From Eutypa lata (taxonomy: Eukaryota > Ascomycota > Sordariomycetes > Xylariales > Diatrypaceae), in NCBI GenBank assembly GCA_022661535.1, contig JAKULF010000005.1:1178001-1242000 (forward strand): DNA of 64,000 nucleotides, in the 5' to 3' direction. The notes beneath the pieces are model-generated. The model saw nothing but the letters and a program-made list of their open reading frames with translations, did no database searches and was not told where the DNA came from. Positions 31,477 through 42,414 of the stretch are shown piece by piece. A program made the translations under genes and the position numbers. Position 1 is the stretch's first letter. Each line of letters begins with the position of its first letter.

Positions 31477-32895
31477 TGTGTAGATGTGGTTAGGTTGGGG
31501 AAGAATTTGGTATCAAGGGATTGTCAATGGCAATGTATTATTGTTCTCGACAAGATTTCTATGAGAGAAGACGAAGGTGCAAGTTGTCGTTGTCGTGTGT
31601 TGAGAATAACTAGTAGATAGAATGCTTTCCAAAATTGTTTGCTGGAAGGACGGGTCTTTTTAATGGCCTACCGCCAAGTCACGTTATTCTGCCAGAGACG
31701 CGACTCGCATGGACCACCAATTCGATTTGATCCACTTTTTAAACACCAAAAAGATACTTGACGCGCCTGTGGGACAATGGCTGAATGGGTACCCCGCCAC
31801 CTGCATTTATTCCATTCTTTTTACGCGTTAACCAGGGGGAAAAGGCTCTCTAGACTCTAGCACTAGCCTTCACATTCAGCATTCGCCTGCCTTGCCATGC
31901 TCTGGGGCTCTGGGTCCAATTTGCACTTTTGATGCCACTTTATGGATCGTATCTAGCGGACTATCGGATTTACGGGTTTCACGCCTACGAATCTCGGTCA
32001 TGTCGCGCGCATATTGGAGGAACGAGACAGGGGCTACCCAAGCATTGGAGCAAACTAACCATCCTCCGGTGGTCGTAGTGATGCGAATCAGAGTTATCAG
32101 ATCCGAGTTTGATCTGATAAACAATTGACTAGAATGGCATGGCTAGGCTGCATCGGAATCGAACCATGTCTGATGGTGCCTACGTACAGTACATATGTAC
32201 GTAGATCGAGTTCATCATCCCATATCATCATTAACAAAGCAGATTGCCCGTCTTCATCATCGATTACATACTTAACTGTGTGGGGAACAAAGGGCATCGC
32301 GTCGTAGAGAGACGCGGCATGATCATGCTCCAAATACTTGATTCTTTGTATTCTTACCCAACTTCTCATCCTCTTGATACATATGTATATAGACACGATC
32401 TTTAGATCCTAGTACAAAGCACGACTTGGCTTTCCCATTGAGGTACATACATAAGTCACGGTTCATGCAGTTCGGCTAATAACCAGCAGCGCCAAGTTCC
32501 ATCGCAGCATGACATGCATAGATGACTCAGCCGCAAAAGTTATCAGATGCAAATTATCAATCTAGTCGAGCACAGACTCACAGAGCTCAATTAAAGAGGA
32601 GACAATATTGGATCTCATGAGGCACAGTATTAATTATTGATATCATTCAAGTAGAGGCTCATCGCCAATTAACTAATCTATCCACATACCACGCCAGAGC
32701 TCGTCCGAAACTTATAGCATCATGGGATCGTAGGGTCTTAATAGAAACTAAACAATGTAGCTATTTAAAGTCATAACGTCATACCAAGGGAAGCTCCCAA
32801 ATGCTCCGTCAACTAGCAGCTCTTTTCCCACCGCCTATCCGTGTTATACAACAGTATTCATTCTGTCGGTGACAATAGCGTCAATAATGTTCCCC
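31477..32895. other. R2 promoter and downstream gene-free spacer
   Basis: 31477-31870 is the likely R2 promoter (MCB-like words, pyrimidine/purine stretches). 31870-32895 is AT-rich with only short frames that lack codon structure or motifs. No RNA gene seen. Confidence 0.5.
31823..31828. promoter_or_regulatory. MCB box upstream of R2
   Basis: ACGCGT in TTTTTACGCGTTAACC, 347 bp upstream of the R2 ATG; related ACGCGC and ACGCGA words lie nearer the gene (about 31697 and 31760). Confidence 0.5.
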
Positions 32896-33880
32896 CTAGC
32901 GTCGCGAAGTCTGCTGCATCTGGATATGGTCATCTGCCATACCAGTCTCAACATCGGCTGGCGGACTTTTCTTGCTGAATCTACCAAACCAGCCGCCGCC
33001 CGCCCCACTTCTACGGTCGTCGTGTACTCTCGCCGGAGCAGGTGGTGATGGTCCTTGGGTTCCTGCCGACGCTCCTTCCCTAGTCTCCGAGCGCTGGTTG
33101 TTCTGTGTTCTACCGGTAGACATCATCGGTTCCTGTCGGGAGGGCTGTCTGGAGGGATGCTCTGGGCGAGACGATGCTTCGAGTCGGTCGTAGTCGTCAG
33201 GGTCGCTGGGGTCAACATCCGGAACGGGAAGCCCGCTCTTACGGAGATTCTTCTTGCCCTTTTCGCGGAGGTAGGCCTCGAAGGCTACCGTGTTGCGGTT
33301 GTTCGCCTTGAATACGGCGTCGATAGCATCTCCAAGAAATGGGATGAATCCGATCACAAAGTCAATGAAGGCCAGAATGTACATCCTTAGTTTCAACCAG
33401 AGAGGTAGCCCCCCATCAACTTGCTTGGCGGTCTGAATGACCATCAAGGCAAGAAGCAAGCCTGCAACATCTCCGACTCTGTAGCCACTATGGTTAGTAT
33501 GCAAACATATCTCAACTCGGAACAGCGACACTTACACAGGGAAAAGACCAATTACACCGTCCCAGCCTACGCGTGTCCCGCAGAGATTAAACAAGCCCGA
33601 ATCCAATCTATACGCCCTCCTCTTCATTTTTGTCAAGACTTGGGCATCGTGTTCGGAAATACCAGGAGGCAGGGCCTTCTTGACCCTTTTGGTTTTGCCT
33701 GTGGGTGTCCCGTCGATTCTCGTAGCAGGGACATATTCGAAGTACGGGTCCTATGATCGTAGGTCAGCTTCATGCAAACATATCCGCTTGCATAAGTTGG
33801 AAATATTTGAAACATACCTCAGAACCAAAATTGTTCTTCGCGTATTCCTTAAATATCCTCTTGAAAATGAAGCTAGTCAT
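32896..33880 (-). CDS. DUF4112 membrane protein
   Basis: Three exons (33880-33818, 33750-33536, 33478-32896) encode 286 aa. The start MTSFIFKRIFKEYAKNNFGSE is followed by a hydrophilic part (FEYVPATRIDGTPTGKTKR). The DUF4112 core follows: LDSGLFNLCGTRVGWDGVIG, PVVGDVAGLLLALMVI, then FIDFVIGFIPFLGDAIDAVF, which form two hydrophobic hairpins. The C-terminal third is Pro/Ser/Arg-rich and disordered, ending in DDHIQMQQTSRR. The function of the family is not known; it is probably an integral or peripheral membrane protein. Splice sites are canonical (GTATGT..CATAG; GTAAGT..TACAG). Confidence 0.9.
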
Positions 33881-34906
33881 GATGGAAGACTCGCTGCCTA
33901 GCAGTCGTTACAGGATGGGTTGCAGTCGAGGAAGAAATAATTAGGTATTAATGTCGAATTCTGGTTGTAAATATGAATTAATCTGCAAGTTGATGCGCAG
34001 AATGCCAGGTTGGGAAAACGAAAGTAAAACGAACGGATTGGCAAAGTGTTTTGTGGTGGGCAGTTTCAGAAAGCGTCAAGGAAAAGACGCTTGAATGTTG
34101 GTAGCCACTGTGACTTGTAATTTCCCCGGGGAATGCGTTTGAATGTTACTTATCTATGCCATTAAATATTATTAGGGGGTGTGATTGAATCTTAGGTAGG
34201 TATTTATCAGGTTTTTCTTGACATCCCCAACACATCAAATTAACTAGCTAGGGTCAATCACCTTTGACAGCTCATACGAGAGCTCGCATCATATGTAAAA
34301 TTGAGGGAGACGATGATGTCAGGTTGCGCCTGTGCCAAGGCCGCACTAAGTTCCCACATTTTATCAACCTTATCTCCCATCAACCTGTTGAATCCAATCG
34401 GAGGTGCAAAGAGGGCGTGGCTTAGATGTGGCTAGTGGCGCAACTGCCGAGCATGGTGTTCTAGAACCCATGCACAGCCACGTATCTCAACCAAGTTCAA
34501 CGTTTCATCGCTGCTGAAATCGAGAGGCCGCCTTTTTGAATTCACTCTTGATATGCACCTTCTGACGCGTACTGGCTACTCGTTGCCACATATCCCGACT
34601 AGCTAAAGCACCAATCAGGAAATCAATTATACGTTAATGCTCATGCTAGGTTTGGAGGCGTAGTATTCTCCACCGAGTTGAGACTAGAGATGTTTGATCG
34701 CGACTTCGTTTTCCGCTCCACCAATGGTAGACATCTATCTAACCCAAAACCGGGTAATACATATATCCAGGCACCACAGAGTCTCTAAACACGATTAGCA
34801 TTGGAAGTTTGGATTCCGAGAATATAATAGACTACCACATACCTACTCCCCAAGAAGACCATGGCTGTACAGGTAATTTGTTCAATTGATTCCCAGCTGC
34901 CCGCCA
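33881..34906. other. intergenic, no gene seen
   Basis: Promoter side of the DUF4112 gene and 3' side of the next minus-strand gene. AT-rich, no supported frame. Confidence 0.5.
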
Positions 34907-35707
34907 TCATGTTTGAACCTCGCATTCGAGCGAACCAGGCAACTCCTGCCTTTCCTTGTTGGCAGGCAGCTCGTGCCGGTCATTAGCCGCATCATTTACA
35001 TTTAAACGTTGATGAGACTGAGGTGATGAATAAGGGGCAGTATTGACTTGCGCTATCTGCTCAGATGCTGCTTGGTCATTATGAGATGCCAGCTTACGAG
35101 CCCTGCGGAACAGGACTACTGCCACTATTAGACATGCCAGGCCGATAACGCCCATTATCCCGCCAACGGCCAAGGCCGTGATCGAACCTGGGCTTATGGA
35201 GGCCAGGACTGGGGCTTCTGATGTGCTGCAGTCCGATGCCGAGGCTTCATTGTCTATAGTTATAGGTAGGACTTCGGTAGTGGGTATTGGGAAGTTCCAG
35301 CCCCGGATGGCAAAGCCGAACATGAAGAAGAGAGTCTCCGCTGACTCTACGGTGTATGAATCCGGTTCCCAGGCATCGTACGAACGGGGATAGTAGTACA
35401 TAAAACCCCTCCCTGGCGCCAGCATCGAGGCGCATGCTGTTCCACTCAGTCCGAAATAGTCGCTGCGAACATGAACATCGTTAGCCTCTTTTCTTCTACT
35501 GGTGGATTCAACCCAGAAGGTTCAGACCTACCTAGGACAGCATAGAATTGAAGTAGCCGAGAATATCACACTAGAAATTACAGTCGTATAGACAGCAGGA
35601 CACTCCACCGGCCCGAGACTGTAGACGGTGTATATCCAATCGTCAACCCATAAGTTGCTTCCGAAGGATACCGTAACTGCTTGGGGAAGGCATTTATGGT
35701 ACTCCAT
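34907..35707 (-). CDS. single-span membrane protein with Cys-rich ectodomain, 5' end uncertain
   Basis: Two exons (35707-35532, 35462-34907) give 243 aa from the only in-frame Met, but the frame is open about 60 bp further upstream. The N-terminal part has the CPAVYTTVISSVI...CCPSDYFGLSGTACAS pattern common in fungal surface proteins. One transmembrane span follows (ITALAVGGIMGVIGLACLIVAV), then RRARK and a hydrophilic cytosolic tail rich in Gln, Asn and Ser. A type I topology needs a signal peptide, which is absent from this model. A CAG acceptor after GCTGAT near 35790 suggests a further 5' exon, yet a TATA element lies at 35840-35849, leaving little room for it. I do not recognise a named family. 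Confidence 0.6.
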
Positions 35708-36389
35708 CCATTCCTCCTTGGGCCGCAGATACGTCGCAGAAGGCCTCGTATAGTTGGAAATCGCCGTGATAGCGTGTATTGCTGATCAGCTACATCCTCA
35801 ACTGTCTTCTTAGTGGCATCATAACCAAGGTTGAACCCCTTTTATAAACCACGCGTGAGCAAACAGTGTGTGTGCGTTACGGCTCTAGGGCTCCAAATTG
35901 TACTACAAATAGCCCTACCCCGGACAGCATTTGCATCTTAGAATCCATTCGCAGCATCTTCAACCTAGGCAAACTAATAATCCTAAACTAATACACGAAA
36001 TTAGCTAGAGGATCTGACACCGCATTAGATGATTCTAGCTTTATATAAACGCTCGGCTCCCGTGGCCTCCTAAGCTACCTAGTCGGATCCCGAAGAAACG
36101 GCCACCAAGTCAGTTAAATGTCCAACCACGTCATTTTTATGTGACTATAGTTCTGTAAGATGTTAGAACTGCGTCACTGGTAGTCTAACAAAAGACATAT
36201 CATGTACACGGAAGTGATCCAGTGAAGTTGGAGACCAATTCAACTCCTACCTACCCCTAACTACAACTCCATAAGCCCCACCTACAGACCAACAATGGTT
36301 AGATGCGGTTACGGTCGGTCTACGTTAGCGGGCTTCATAGAATTGAGCCAATGGTTATAACCCGACCTAAAAACTAAATTTTTCAACAA
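35708..36389. promoter_or_regulatory. upstream region with TATA box
   Basis: On the minus strand a TTTATAAAAGG element (35840-35849) precedes the membrane-protein gene. The rest of the stretch up to tRNA-Val is AT-rich with no supported gene. Confidence 0.4.
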
Positions 36390-36478
36390 GCTGGCGTGGT
36401 CTAATGGTTATGATTTCTCGTTCACATGATGTGTTCAAAGTCCCGAGAAGGTTCCGTGTTCGATCCACGGCGCTAGTA
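36390..36478 (+). tRNA. tRNA-Val(CAC) with a 16-nt intron
   Basis: Acceptor GCTGGCG pairs with CGCTAGT (two G-T wobbles, at 1-72 and 4-69). The D-arm is GTC..GAT, the anticodon stem TCTCG / CGAGA with loop TTCACA and CAC at 34-36. The T-arm is CCGTG-TTCGATC-CACGG. A 16-nt intron (TGATGTGTTCAAAGTC, 36427-36442) sits at 37/38. Discriminator A at 36478; a T6 terminator follows at 36484-36489. Identity depends on placing the intron at the standard site; other placements would give a broken stem. Confidence 0.85.
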
Positions 36479-36483
36479 CGTTC

Positions 36484-36489
36484 TTTTTT
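36484..36489 (+). terminator. Pol III terminator of tRNA-Val
   Basis: TTTTTT five bases after the discriminator base of tRNA-Val, followed by a second T5 run. Confidence 0.7.
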
Positions 36490-37214
36490 GTCTTTTTGCT
36501 CTCCATTTCAGGGGCCATCTACTACTAAGTTTATCGTTCGGGGGGTTATTTATTAAATACATTTTCGATGTGTTATTTTCTATTTGTGATGTACTATTGT
36601 TCAAGAACCCCAGTAGTTCTATTTCCTATACAATACCAGAAAAAAAGTGTTGGAGAATGAAAAATAAAAGGAAAGCTAGGATGCGCATATTTCGTAGGAT
36701 ACATAAATAACTGGGGTTATAGTCTGCAAATTCTGGGGTAACAAACTTCATACTAATCATTGTATATTAGATATTGGTTAGTTAGACAAGGAGAGAACAG
36801 TTGTGGCTCTGTTGATCTCGTTTATGGGAACTTGACTCCTAGCCCCTTTGCGCGCACACAGAATACTTAGAATTTGGCAGCGAGCCTTTATTATCACTCT
36901 GTCCATTAATAGCAAATGTATATATTCAGTTACAGAACGAACTGGTGTTCATGGTTGAATTAGGTGGCAGCTCATGAAGGTATTCAACGGCGACACTTTG
37001 TCAGATAGTATGCTGCTCAGACGAGCAAGTAAATCAGCTTATCAACATTGTAATTATAGTAACCAAGTTCTATTTATCAGCTCTGTATGTAATTGCTCTA
37101 AAGTAACGTGACTGAATAAACCCAAGTTCGTTGTAGGATAAGCTCTTTTGGGTCATGTGGTTATATCATGATTCATTGCTGATAAGAGGTGATAAACTTG
37201 TGTGTCGTAGCCCT
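36490..37214. other. intergenic, no gene seen
   Basis: AT-rich; no supported coding frame, repeat or RNA gene. Confidence 0.5.
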
Positions 37215-37778
37215 TCAAGATGCATGGGGGCTTGGAGGAGTTGGTGGCTGTTTGATTGTATCCTCCATATCGGGATTCTGGGTAAGTCCTCGAGTAGTAG
37301 TGTTGGCCTGGAGCTCGGCTAGCTTGTCATCTGTTGCTGTGTCCACGTCGCCTCCGTAGTACTTCTCTAGCACCTTCTTAAAGATATTGTCCTCCTTGTC
37401 TGACGCACGCATGAACAGGGTCATAGACGACTGAAACTTCATCTTGTCGGTCTCGCTACCCATTAGTACTTTGATGTCCTCTCCATTCGAGTTCCAGTTC
37501 AGAGCAGCCTCGGTAATTTCTTGTAGTCGAGTGCCCAGGACTTCGTGATCTAGGTACTCCTTTGCCGCTTCCAGTGAAGGGATCGCGTAAGTCCGTGCCA
37601 TTCGTGACGTCCCTAACCCAGGAAGCTGTGGCCAGATGAACCAGATCCAATGTGATATCTTCTCCCCGGATTTAATCTCATCTAGAGCATCATCCCACTT
37701 CCATTCCTGAGCAGTCAAAAAGAGTTCGATATCCAGCTTCTTCTCATCGCCGGTTGTATTGGTGGTAGAAGATAACAT
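37215..37778 (-). CDS. DUF1810 family protein
   Basis: An intronless 187-aa frame. The DUF1810 domain fills residues 15-145: FLTAQEWKWDDALDEIKSG, KISHWIWFIWPQLPGLG, SLEAAKEYLDHEVLGTRLQE, and MKFQSSMTLFMRAS, with the usual Trp-rich HWIWFIWPQ block. The family is shared by bacteria and fungi and its role is not established. The last 35 residues (TTTRGLTQNPD.. to PPTPPSPHAS) are a disordered fungal tail. Start is the first Met, 14 residues before the domain. It may have reached fungi from bacteria, but nothing in the local sequence shows recent transfer. Confidence 0.9.
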   Translation of the reverse strand: MLSSTTNTTGDEKKLDIELFLTAQEWKWDDALDEIKSGEKISHWIWFIWPQLPGLGTSRMARTYAIPSLEAAKEYLDHEVLGTRLQEITEAALNWNSNGEDIKVLMGSETDKMKFQSSMTLFMRASDKEDNIFKKVLEKYYGGDVDTATDDKLAELQANTTTRGLTQNPDMEDTIKQPPTPPSPHAS

Positions 37779-38520
37779 GTCTATGTTACTTCAATGTAGA
37801 TGCAAGGGAGAGAGATGCCCCGGGTGTTAAGTGCTGCAATTGCAAAGGTGTGGTTGGCGCCTTAAGGACTAGTCTCATCGAAAATTTTGGTCCCAATATG
37901 AATTCCTAGCAGAAGTCGGATTTTACGTTGTATCAATAAAGGGAGTAGTGTAGTGCAAGTTTATATACAGTTTTATGAAAGACATTGGAAACGTGTTCGG
38001 TGATTCCCTGGTAGCAACACGCATGATCTAATGTCTCCATATCCCAAGCAAAAATCAAGAAGTTATTATTAGATCCTTTTGACACAAGGTTCACTCTCTC
38101 AGTCAGAGCACAATGGGAGACATTCACTTTCCCAAATTGCAAGTTTAGGTATGTGCATGTACATAGGTACCGAACTGATAAGGCAAGACATGGGCAACCA
38201 GACGTACATAATCTAACAACAATGGGAAGGAACTTCACGTATACTACATACAAGTAGGGTTGTTAAGAAGTCTAGTGAATTCGATCAACTTGAAGTACTG
38301 CAGGTGGAATCAAAATTCAATTGTTATTATACACGTGCAGGTCAAGTACTTACATACATACCTACATACTTCTCAAGTAATCAATTGAAATTTGCACACT
38401 TGTATCTTCCAATACCAGTGCAAATCGCCTGCCTACCTGTCCATCTACACATTCTTTTTCAGGAAGACTTCACCAACAATCTCCCTCCAAACACCTTCAT
38501 TTTCGGTGCCAATATCCAAT
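37779..38520. other. intergenic, divergent promoters
   Basis: Lies between divergent DUF1810 and F-box genes. Contains CATACATACCTACATACTT-type words near 38350. No gene supported. Confidence 0.5.
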
Positions 38521-39912
38521 ATGGAGCCGATGATGCCTTCTTCTACTTCAAAAAGCCTTTATGACGACTGTGCAGTTGCCCGCACTGGTAATTATTTTGC
38601 CCGCTTCCATGGATCGCAGCAAGCCCAAACCTGTCGGCTTTTACAGCTGCCAGATGAGATCTTACTCGCGATCTCTAAACACTTGCCTGCAAGCTCAGCC
38701 TGCTGCTTCGCTCTGACATGCAAGCGACTCTTCAGCTTCCCATTATTCTCCGACCACAATCGTATAACATCCGACGACAATTTTAGGAGAGGCCTCCTAC
38801 CTCTACTCGAGAAGGTTGTTGCTACCCATTTCTACTGTCATCGCTGCAACCGGTTACATTGGTTCGACAAAATTTGGAACCCGAAATACATTCCTTTCTT
38901 ACCCCATCGGGACTGTTACGCCGAATCCAAGTTTTTGAACCATGGCAAGGCTCTTGAGCAAAACCTCCCCCTCTCTTACCGTGATGTGCGTCTCGTAATG
39001 AACCGCTATTTCCATGGTCCAACACACGGCCTACCACTCGAGGCCCTTGTCGTCTCGTACATGAGTACCCAGGATTTACCACGAGACGACATATATTCAC
39101 GGAACAACATCTCGTGGAGCGAGACGTGGACACCAAGGATCATTGGAGACGAGCTGTTCCTGTTGGGTAAATTCGAAGTCTTCTACCCTTACCGTTTCTC
39201 GTAAGTAGTTTTCATGGTTATTTTGTTCCCTTCGTAGCTAGCTTCAGTGCTTGAAGTTACTGAAGGGGGCATCTTTTGGAGCCCTTTGCTCCCGAATAAC
39301 TCCAAGGCCTCTCTAAGATACCTCAAGGAAACAATTGCTAACTCCAGATGTTGTAGTATGCTACGCCCAGACCTGTATTTCCCAAAGAGACTTTGCGCGC
39401 ACCTTGATTCTTCCACCTACAACTACTCAAGCTGTTTCGAGGATGCCAAGAGTCAGACCAGCTTGAACCAGAAAAACACTTCCACATGTTTTGGTTCGTG
39501 TCAGTACTGCCTCATGGACTGGGAGGTGACCGCCAAGTGGGAACTAGAGGATCCCGGCTGCAGAGTTACAACGACTATCTACTATCAGCTTGGTGACTGT
39601 CGGTCTCCAGTGGATCAGAAATGGGATAGTTTTGTGTTCCGTGACCGTGGCAGTACCGGCGGCAGTACCGGCCCCACTGCTCGTGTTGCTCGATTTCATG
39701 CTCGTGCTCGTGCTCGTGATCGTGCTCGTGGTCGTGCGCGTGATCGTGCGCATTATCTCCCTCGTAGGAGAGTTATAGCTGTATCTGAGCCAAATCCCAT
39801 CACAAGCTCACGGGAATATCTAAACAAAGACGGAATTATCGGTGCCGTGAAAGCGAGATGGGAACAGGGAGCAGAAAAGGGAGAAGAAAAGGGTACGGTT
39901 ATGAGTGGATGA
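38521..39912 (+). CDS. F-box-like protein
   Basis: Two exons (38521-39200, 39282-39912), 436 aa. An F-box-like motif CRLLQLPDEILLAISKHLP with ACCFALTCKRLF lies at about 39-73, so an SCF ubiquitin-ligase adaptor role is plausible. A Cys/His pair block follows (FYCHRCNRLHWF, about 103-114), usual in fungal F-box proteins of this size. The start is ATG 38521 (CCAATATGGAGCC); the frame is open upstream but only with non-ATG codons. The intron was placed with a GTAAGT donor (39201) and a TTTTGGAG acceptor (39281). An alternative (G|GTAAAT at 39167 to TAGCTAG at 39240) is also in frame. The C-terminus has an Arg-Ala/Arg-Asp run encoded by imperfect 6-bp CGTGCT repeats (39694-39756). Confidence 0.72.
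39694..39756 (+). repeat. hexanucleotide CGTGCT/CGTGAT repeat in coding sequence
   Basis: About ten imperfect copies of CGTGCT, CGTGAT or CGTGGT encode an alternating RA/RD segment in the F-box-like protein. Such repeats readily change length. Confidence 0.75.
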
Positions 39913-40913
39913 GACAAAAACACAGACGTGGTAGGAATACTAGTACCCTCGTTACGGGGTTACTGATGGGCATAGTAGGAGCTGTCTTGGTAATATGTAC
40001 CATGGACAACTCCGGCAATAACAACAGACGGAGAACGACAGGAACTTCTAGGTACACATTAGATGTTCATCATTACATTGCTATCTCTCCTTAGCTTAGT
40101 ATGATTGATTACATTCTCATGATCAAGAAGTTGAGAAGTCAGGATTGTCACAACACTAAGTACGGACTTAGGCCGGATTACTGTATAAATAGTGGTGCTA
40201 CGCGCCAGTTAGCTAGACTTTCTTCTTTTCATTCTGTGTACAACAAGTTAATTACCTCATCGTTTTGGTTCATCCGTGTTGTGAAAGTCAGAATAATTCA
40301 ATTTATATCAGTATCATGCTAAGATCAAAGCAAATTCACGAAGTGACTAGTCAGCGCCTGGCTTTGAAAGTAAGGTTTCTGTTTGTTATTACGCCTTAGA
40401 GCCTACTATTCTGCTCCGGTACATAAAGCCATACATTTGAAGTATTTAGTTTAGAATTATGACGAGTATAGAATTGGTCAAACCTGCAATGTTCAAATGC
40501 TTACATGATAACTTGCAGGGGTAAGATACAATCTTCTAAGTTCAATACGCGTAAAAATATATACCTCTGTAAAATCCGAGTATTCTGATCCTTATTATAA
40601 TCAGCAGAAGTACATATCGAAACTTTGATATGAATCACACTGCACTGCGAATGTCAGGTTTTGGTTGCCTTCTCCAGGCAGCACTGGGATGAGCCAAGCA
40701 AGGCCCACAGGCTTATGCGGAACACGTATATACTTATAAGACCAAGATTTTCCCAATAAAGACTTGACCTTTCACATGAACCTAGTTCTACCAATTCTCC
40801 ACCCTCAACATATCCCAGCGACGAGGTGCACGAATTATTCATCCGGGGCTTTTGGAGTCTGAATAGAGGCTTTGCCGAACAGATCGACGAGCACACCATA
40901 TATCTAACCAACT
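39913..40913. other. intergenic, no gene seen
   Basis: AT-rich spacer between the F-box-like gene and the NMNAT-like gene. A short frame at 39858-40094 overlaps the F-box end and is not supported. Confidence 0.5.
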
Positions 40914-41909
40914 ATGGCTAGGTTGGAGAGGTACATTCAAAATTCTCTCCCCGGTAACAAGGGCGCCAAGATCTTCAACGACATCCCAGGCCACACGCCC
41001 CCAACTCTGCGCAAAGGCCGCACGAACCGGATCCTCCTCTTCAACGGGTGCTTCAACCCGCCGCACCGCGGCCACCTCGCGCTGCTGGAGCACACCTTCC
41101 ACGACTGCGGGGAAGACCTCAACGTGATCGCGGCCGTCGTGCTCGTCGCCAGCGAGGAGTTCCTCCAGTGGAAGTTCCGGCGCCAGTCCCGGGACCTCCA
41201 CCTCTCGGACCAGCAGCGCATCCGGCTCTGGGACGGCGAGCTCGGACGCGCCAACTGGTGTCTGGCGTGCCCCGAGGACCAGTGGTGGGAGGTCTCGGCG
41301 AAGCTCAAGCTGGACCTCGCGCGAGACGGGTTCGAGGTCGACTTCGTGCGCGTCGCGGGGGGCGATAAGATCCATCGGGCGGGCCAAGCGCATGGCCAGT
41401 GGGGGTGCCGCACCCTGATCACTTCCGATGTCTGCAGACGGGTCGATTTCTTCGAGGACGGTGAGGCGCCGGTGGTTCTGCGGAATCATGGCCCTTGGAG
41501 GAAGGTGGAGGTGGGAGAAGACATCTTACGAGAGCAGGCTCGGCAACGAGCTCTGCATTCTAGGAGCCCGGAGGGCACGGTCACGGGAGAAGAGACGAGC
41601 TTAGATATAACCCAATCTAATCCCGTAGAAGACGATGCCCTGACTGCGCGCATCCAGGAGGAGTATCTTCGGAGCCTTTCGTTGGTCAACAAGAGGAGGC
41701 TTTGGATCTGCGATTGTACGAGCAATTCGAGGGGCTATACGCTCCGTTTCATCGCTAGCGACGACCGGTTGAGCCCGGACTTCAGCTCCACGAATCTGCG
41801 CAACATCATAGCGTATACTGCCCTTGGCGAGCTTGAAGATAAGCTTCAGGGCGTAGCTCTAAGCCCAGGTCTTCTAACGCGTTTTATTCTAGATAGATAT
41901 GGTATATAA
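40914..41909 (+). CDS. NMNAT/cytidylyltransferase-like nucleotidyltransferase
   Basis: An intronless 331-aa frame. LLFNGCFNPPHRGHLALLEH (about 42-61) contains the HxGH signature of the nucleotidyltransferase superfamily, and FSSTNLRNII (about 291-300) the second SSTxxR nucleotide-binding motif. Together they point to nicotinamide mononucleotide adenylyltransferase-like activity, making NAD from NMN and ATP. The middle (FVRVAGGDKIH, WGCRTLITSDVC) resembles fungal NMNAT-like proteins related to yeast Pof1 more than the main Nma1/Nma2 enzymes. An approximately 70-residue acidic loop (about 200-260) separates the motifs. The start is the first ATG of the frame. Confidence 0.85.
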   Translation: MARLERYIQNSLPGNKGAKIFNDIPGHTPPTLRKGRTNRILLFNGCFNPPHRGHLALLEHTFHDCGEDLNVIAAVVLVASEEFLQWKFRRQSRDLHLSDQQRIRLWDGELGRANWCLACPEDQWWEVSAKLKLDLARDGFEVDFVRVAGGDKIHRAGQAHGQWGCRTLITSDVCRRVDFFEDGEAPVVLRNHGPWRKVEVGEDILREQARQRALHSRSPEGTVTGEETSLDITQSNPVEDDALTARIQEEYLRSLSLVNKRRLWICDCTSNSRGYTLRFIASDDRLSPDFSSTNLRNIIAYTALGELEDKLQGVALSPGLLTRFILDRYGI

Positions 41910-42414
41910 TTAGAGAGTAAATGACATATTAAGAGAAAATGGTGTGGTATTATAATATGGAAAAAGGCCTTAAGGAGCATTGAATATACCTATGTTGTAC
42001 GAAGGTATCGTGTTACCACGCTGATATATCAAAAAGGCAAGGTAGTTAGTTTGTATAGCTGAGCTGAGCTCCTATTACTACCTAATTTTCATCAGTGATG
42101 TAGTCTCCTTTATTGCTTCCCGGATGATGCGTGTTAAGTATATTAACCACACATGATGCAAAGGACGCTACGAGAGATTCAACTGGTTGCACATATAATC
42201 ATTGTGGGATGAAGGATATCCCCTACCGCTCAGCGAATTTCCCGGGGGACTTATTCGGAAATGGTATAGGCCTGGCCAGCTCAAGCATGCCTTAGATATC
42301 CGAAATTTTCAAGTAAACCTTGCATCTGTGTAGCGCCTTGCCTATACTTCTCTTTTCCTCTATTTCTCCCTTTTTGCTCAATTTTCAATTTTTATTATTA
42401 AATAAACCGTAGGC
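41910..42414. other. convergent intergenic region
   Basis: AT-rich 3' regions of two converging genes; nothing else seen. Confidence 0.5.
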
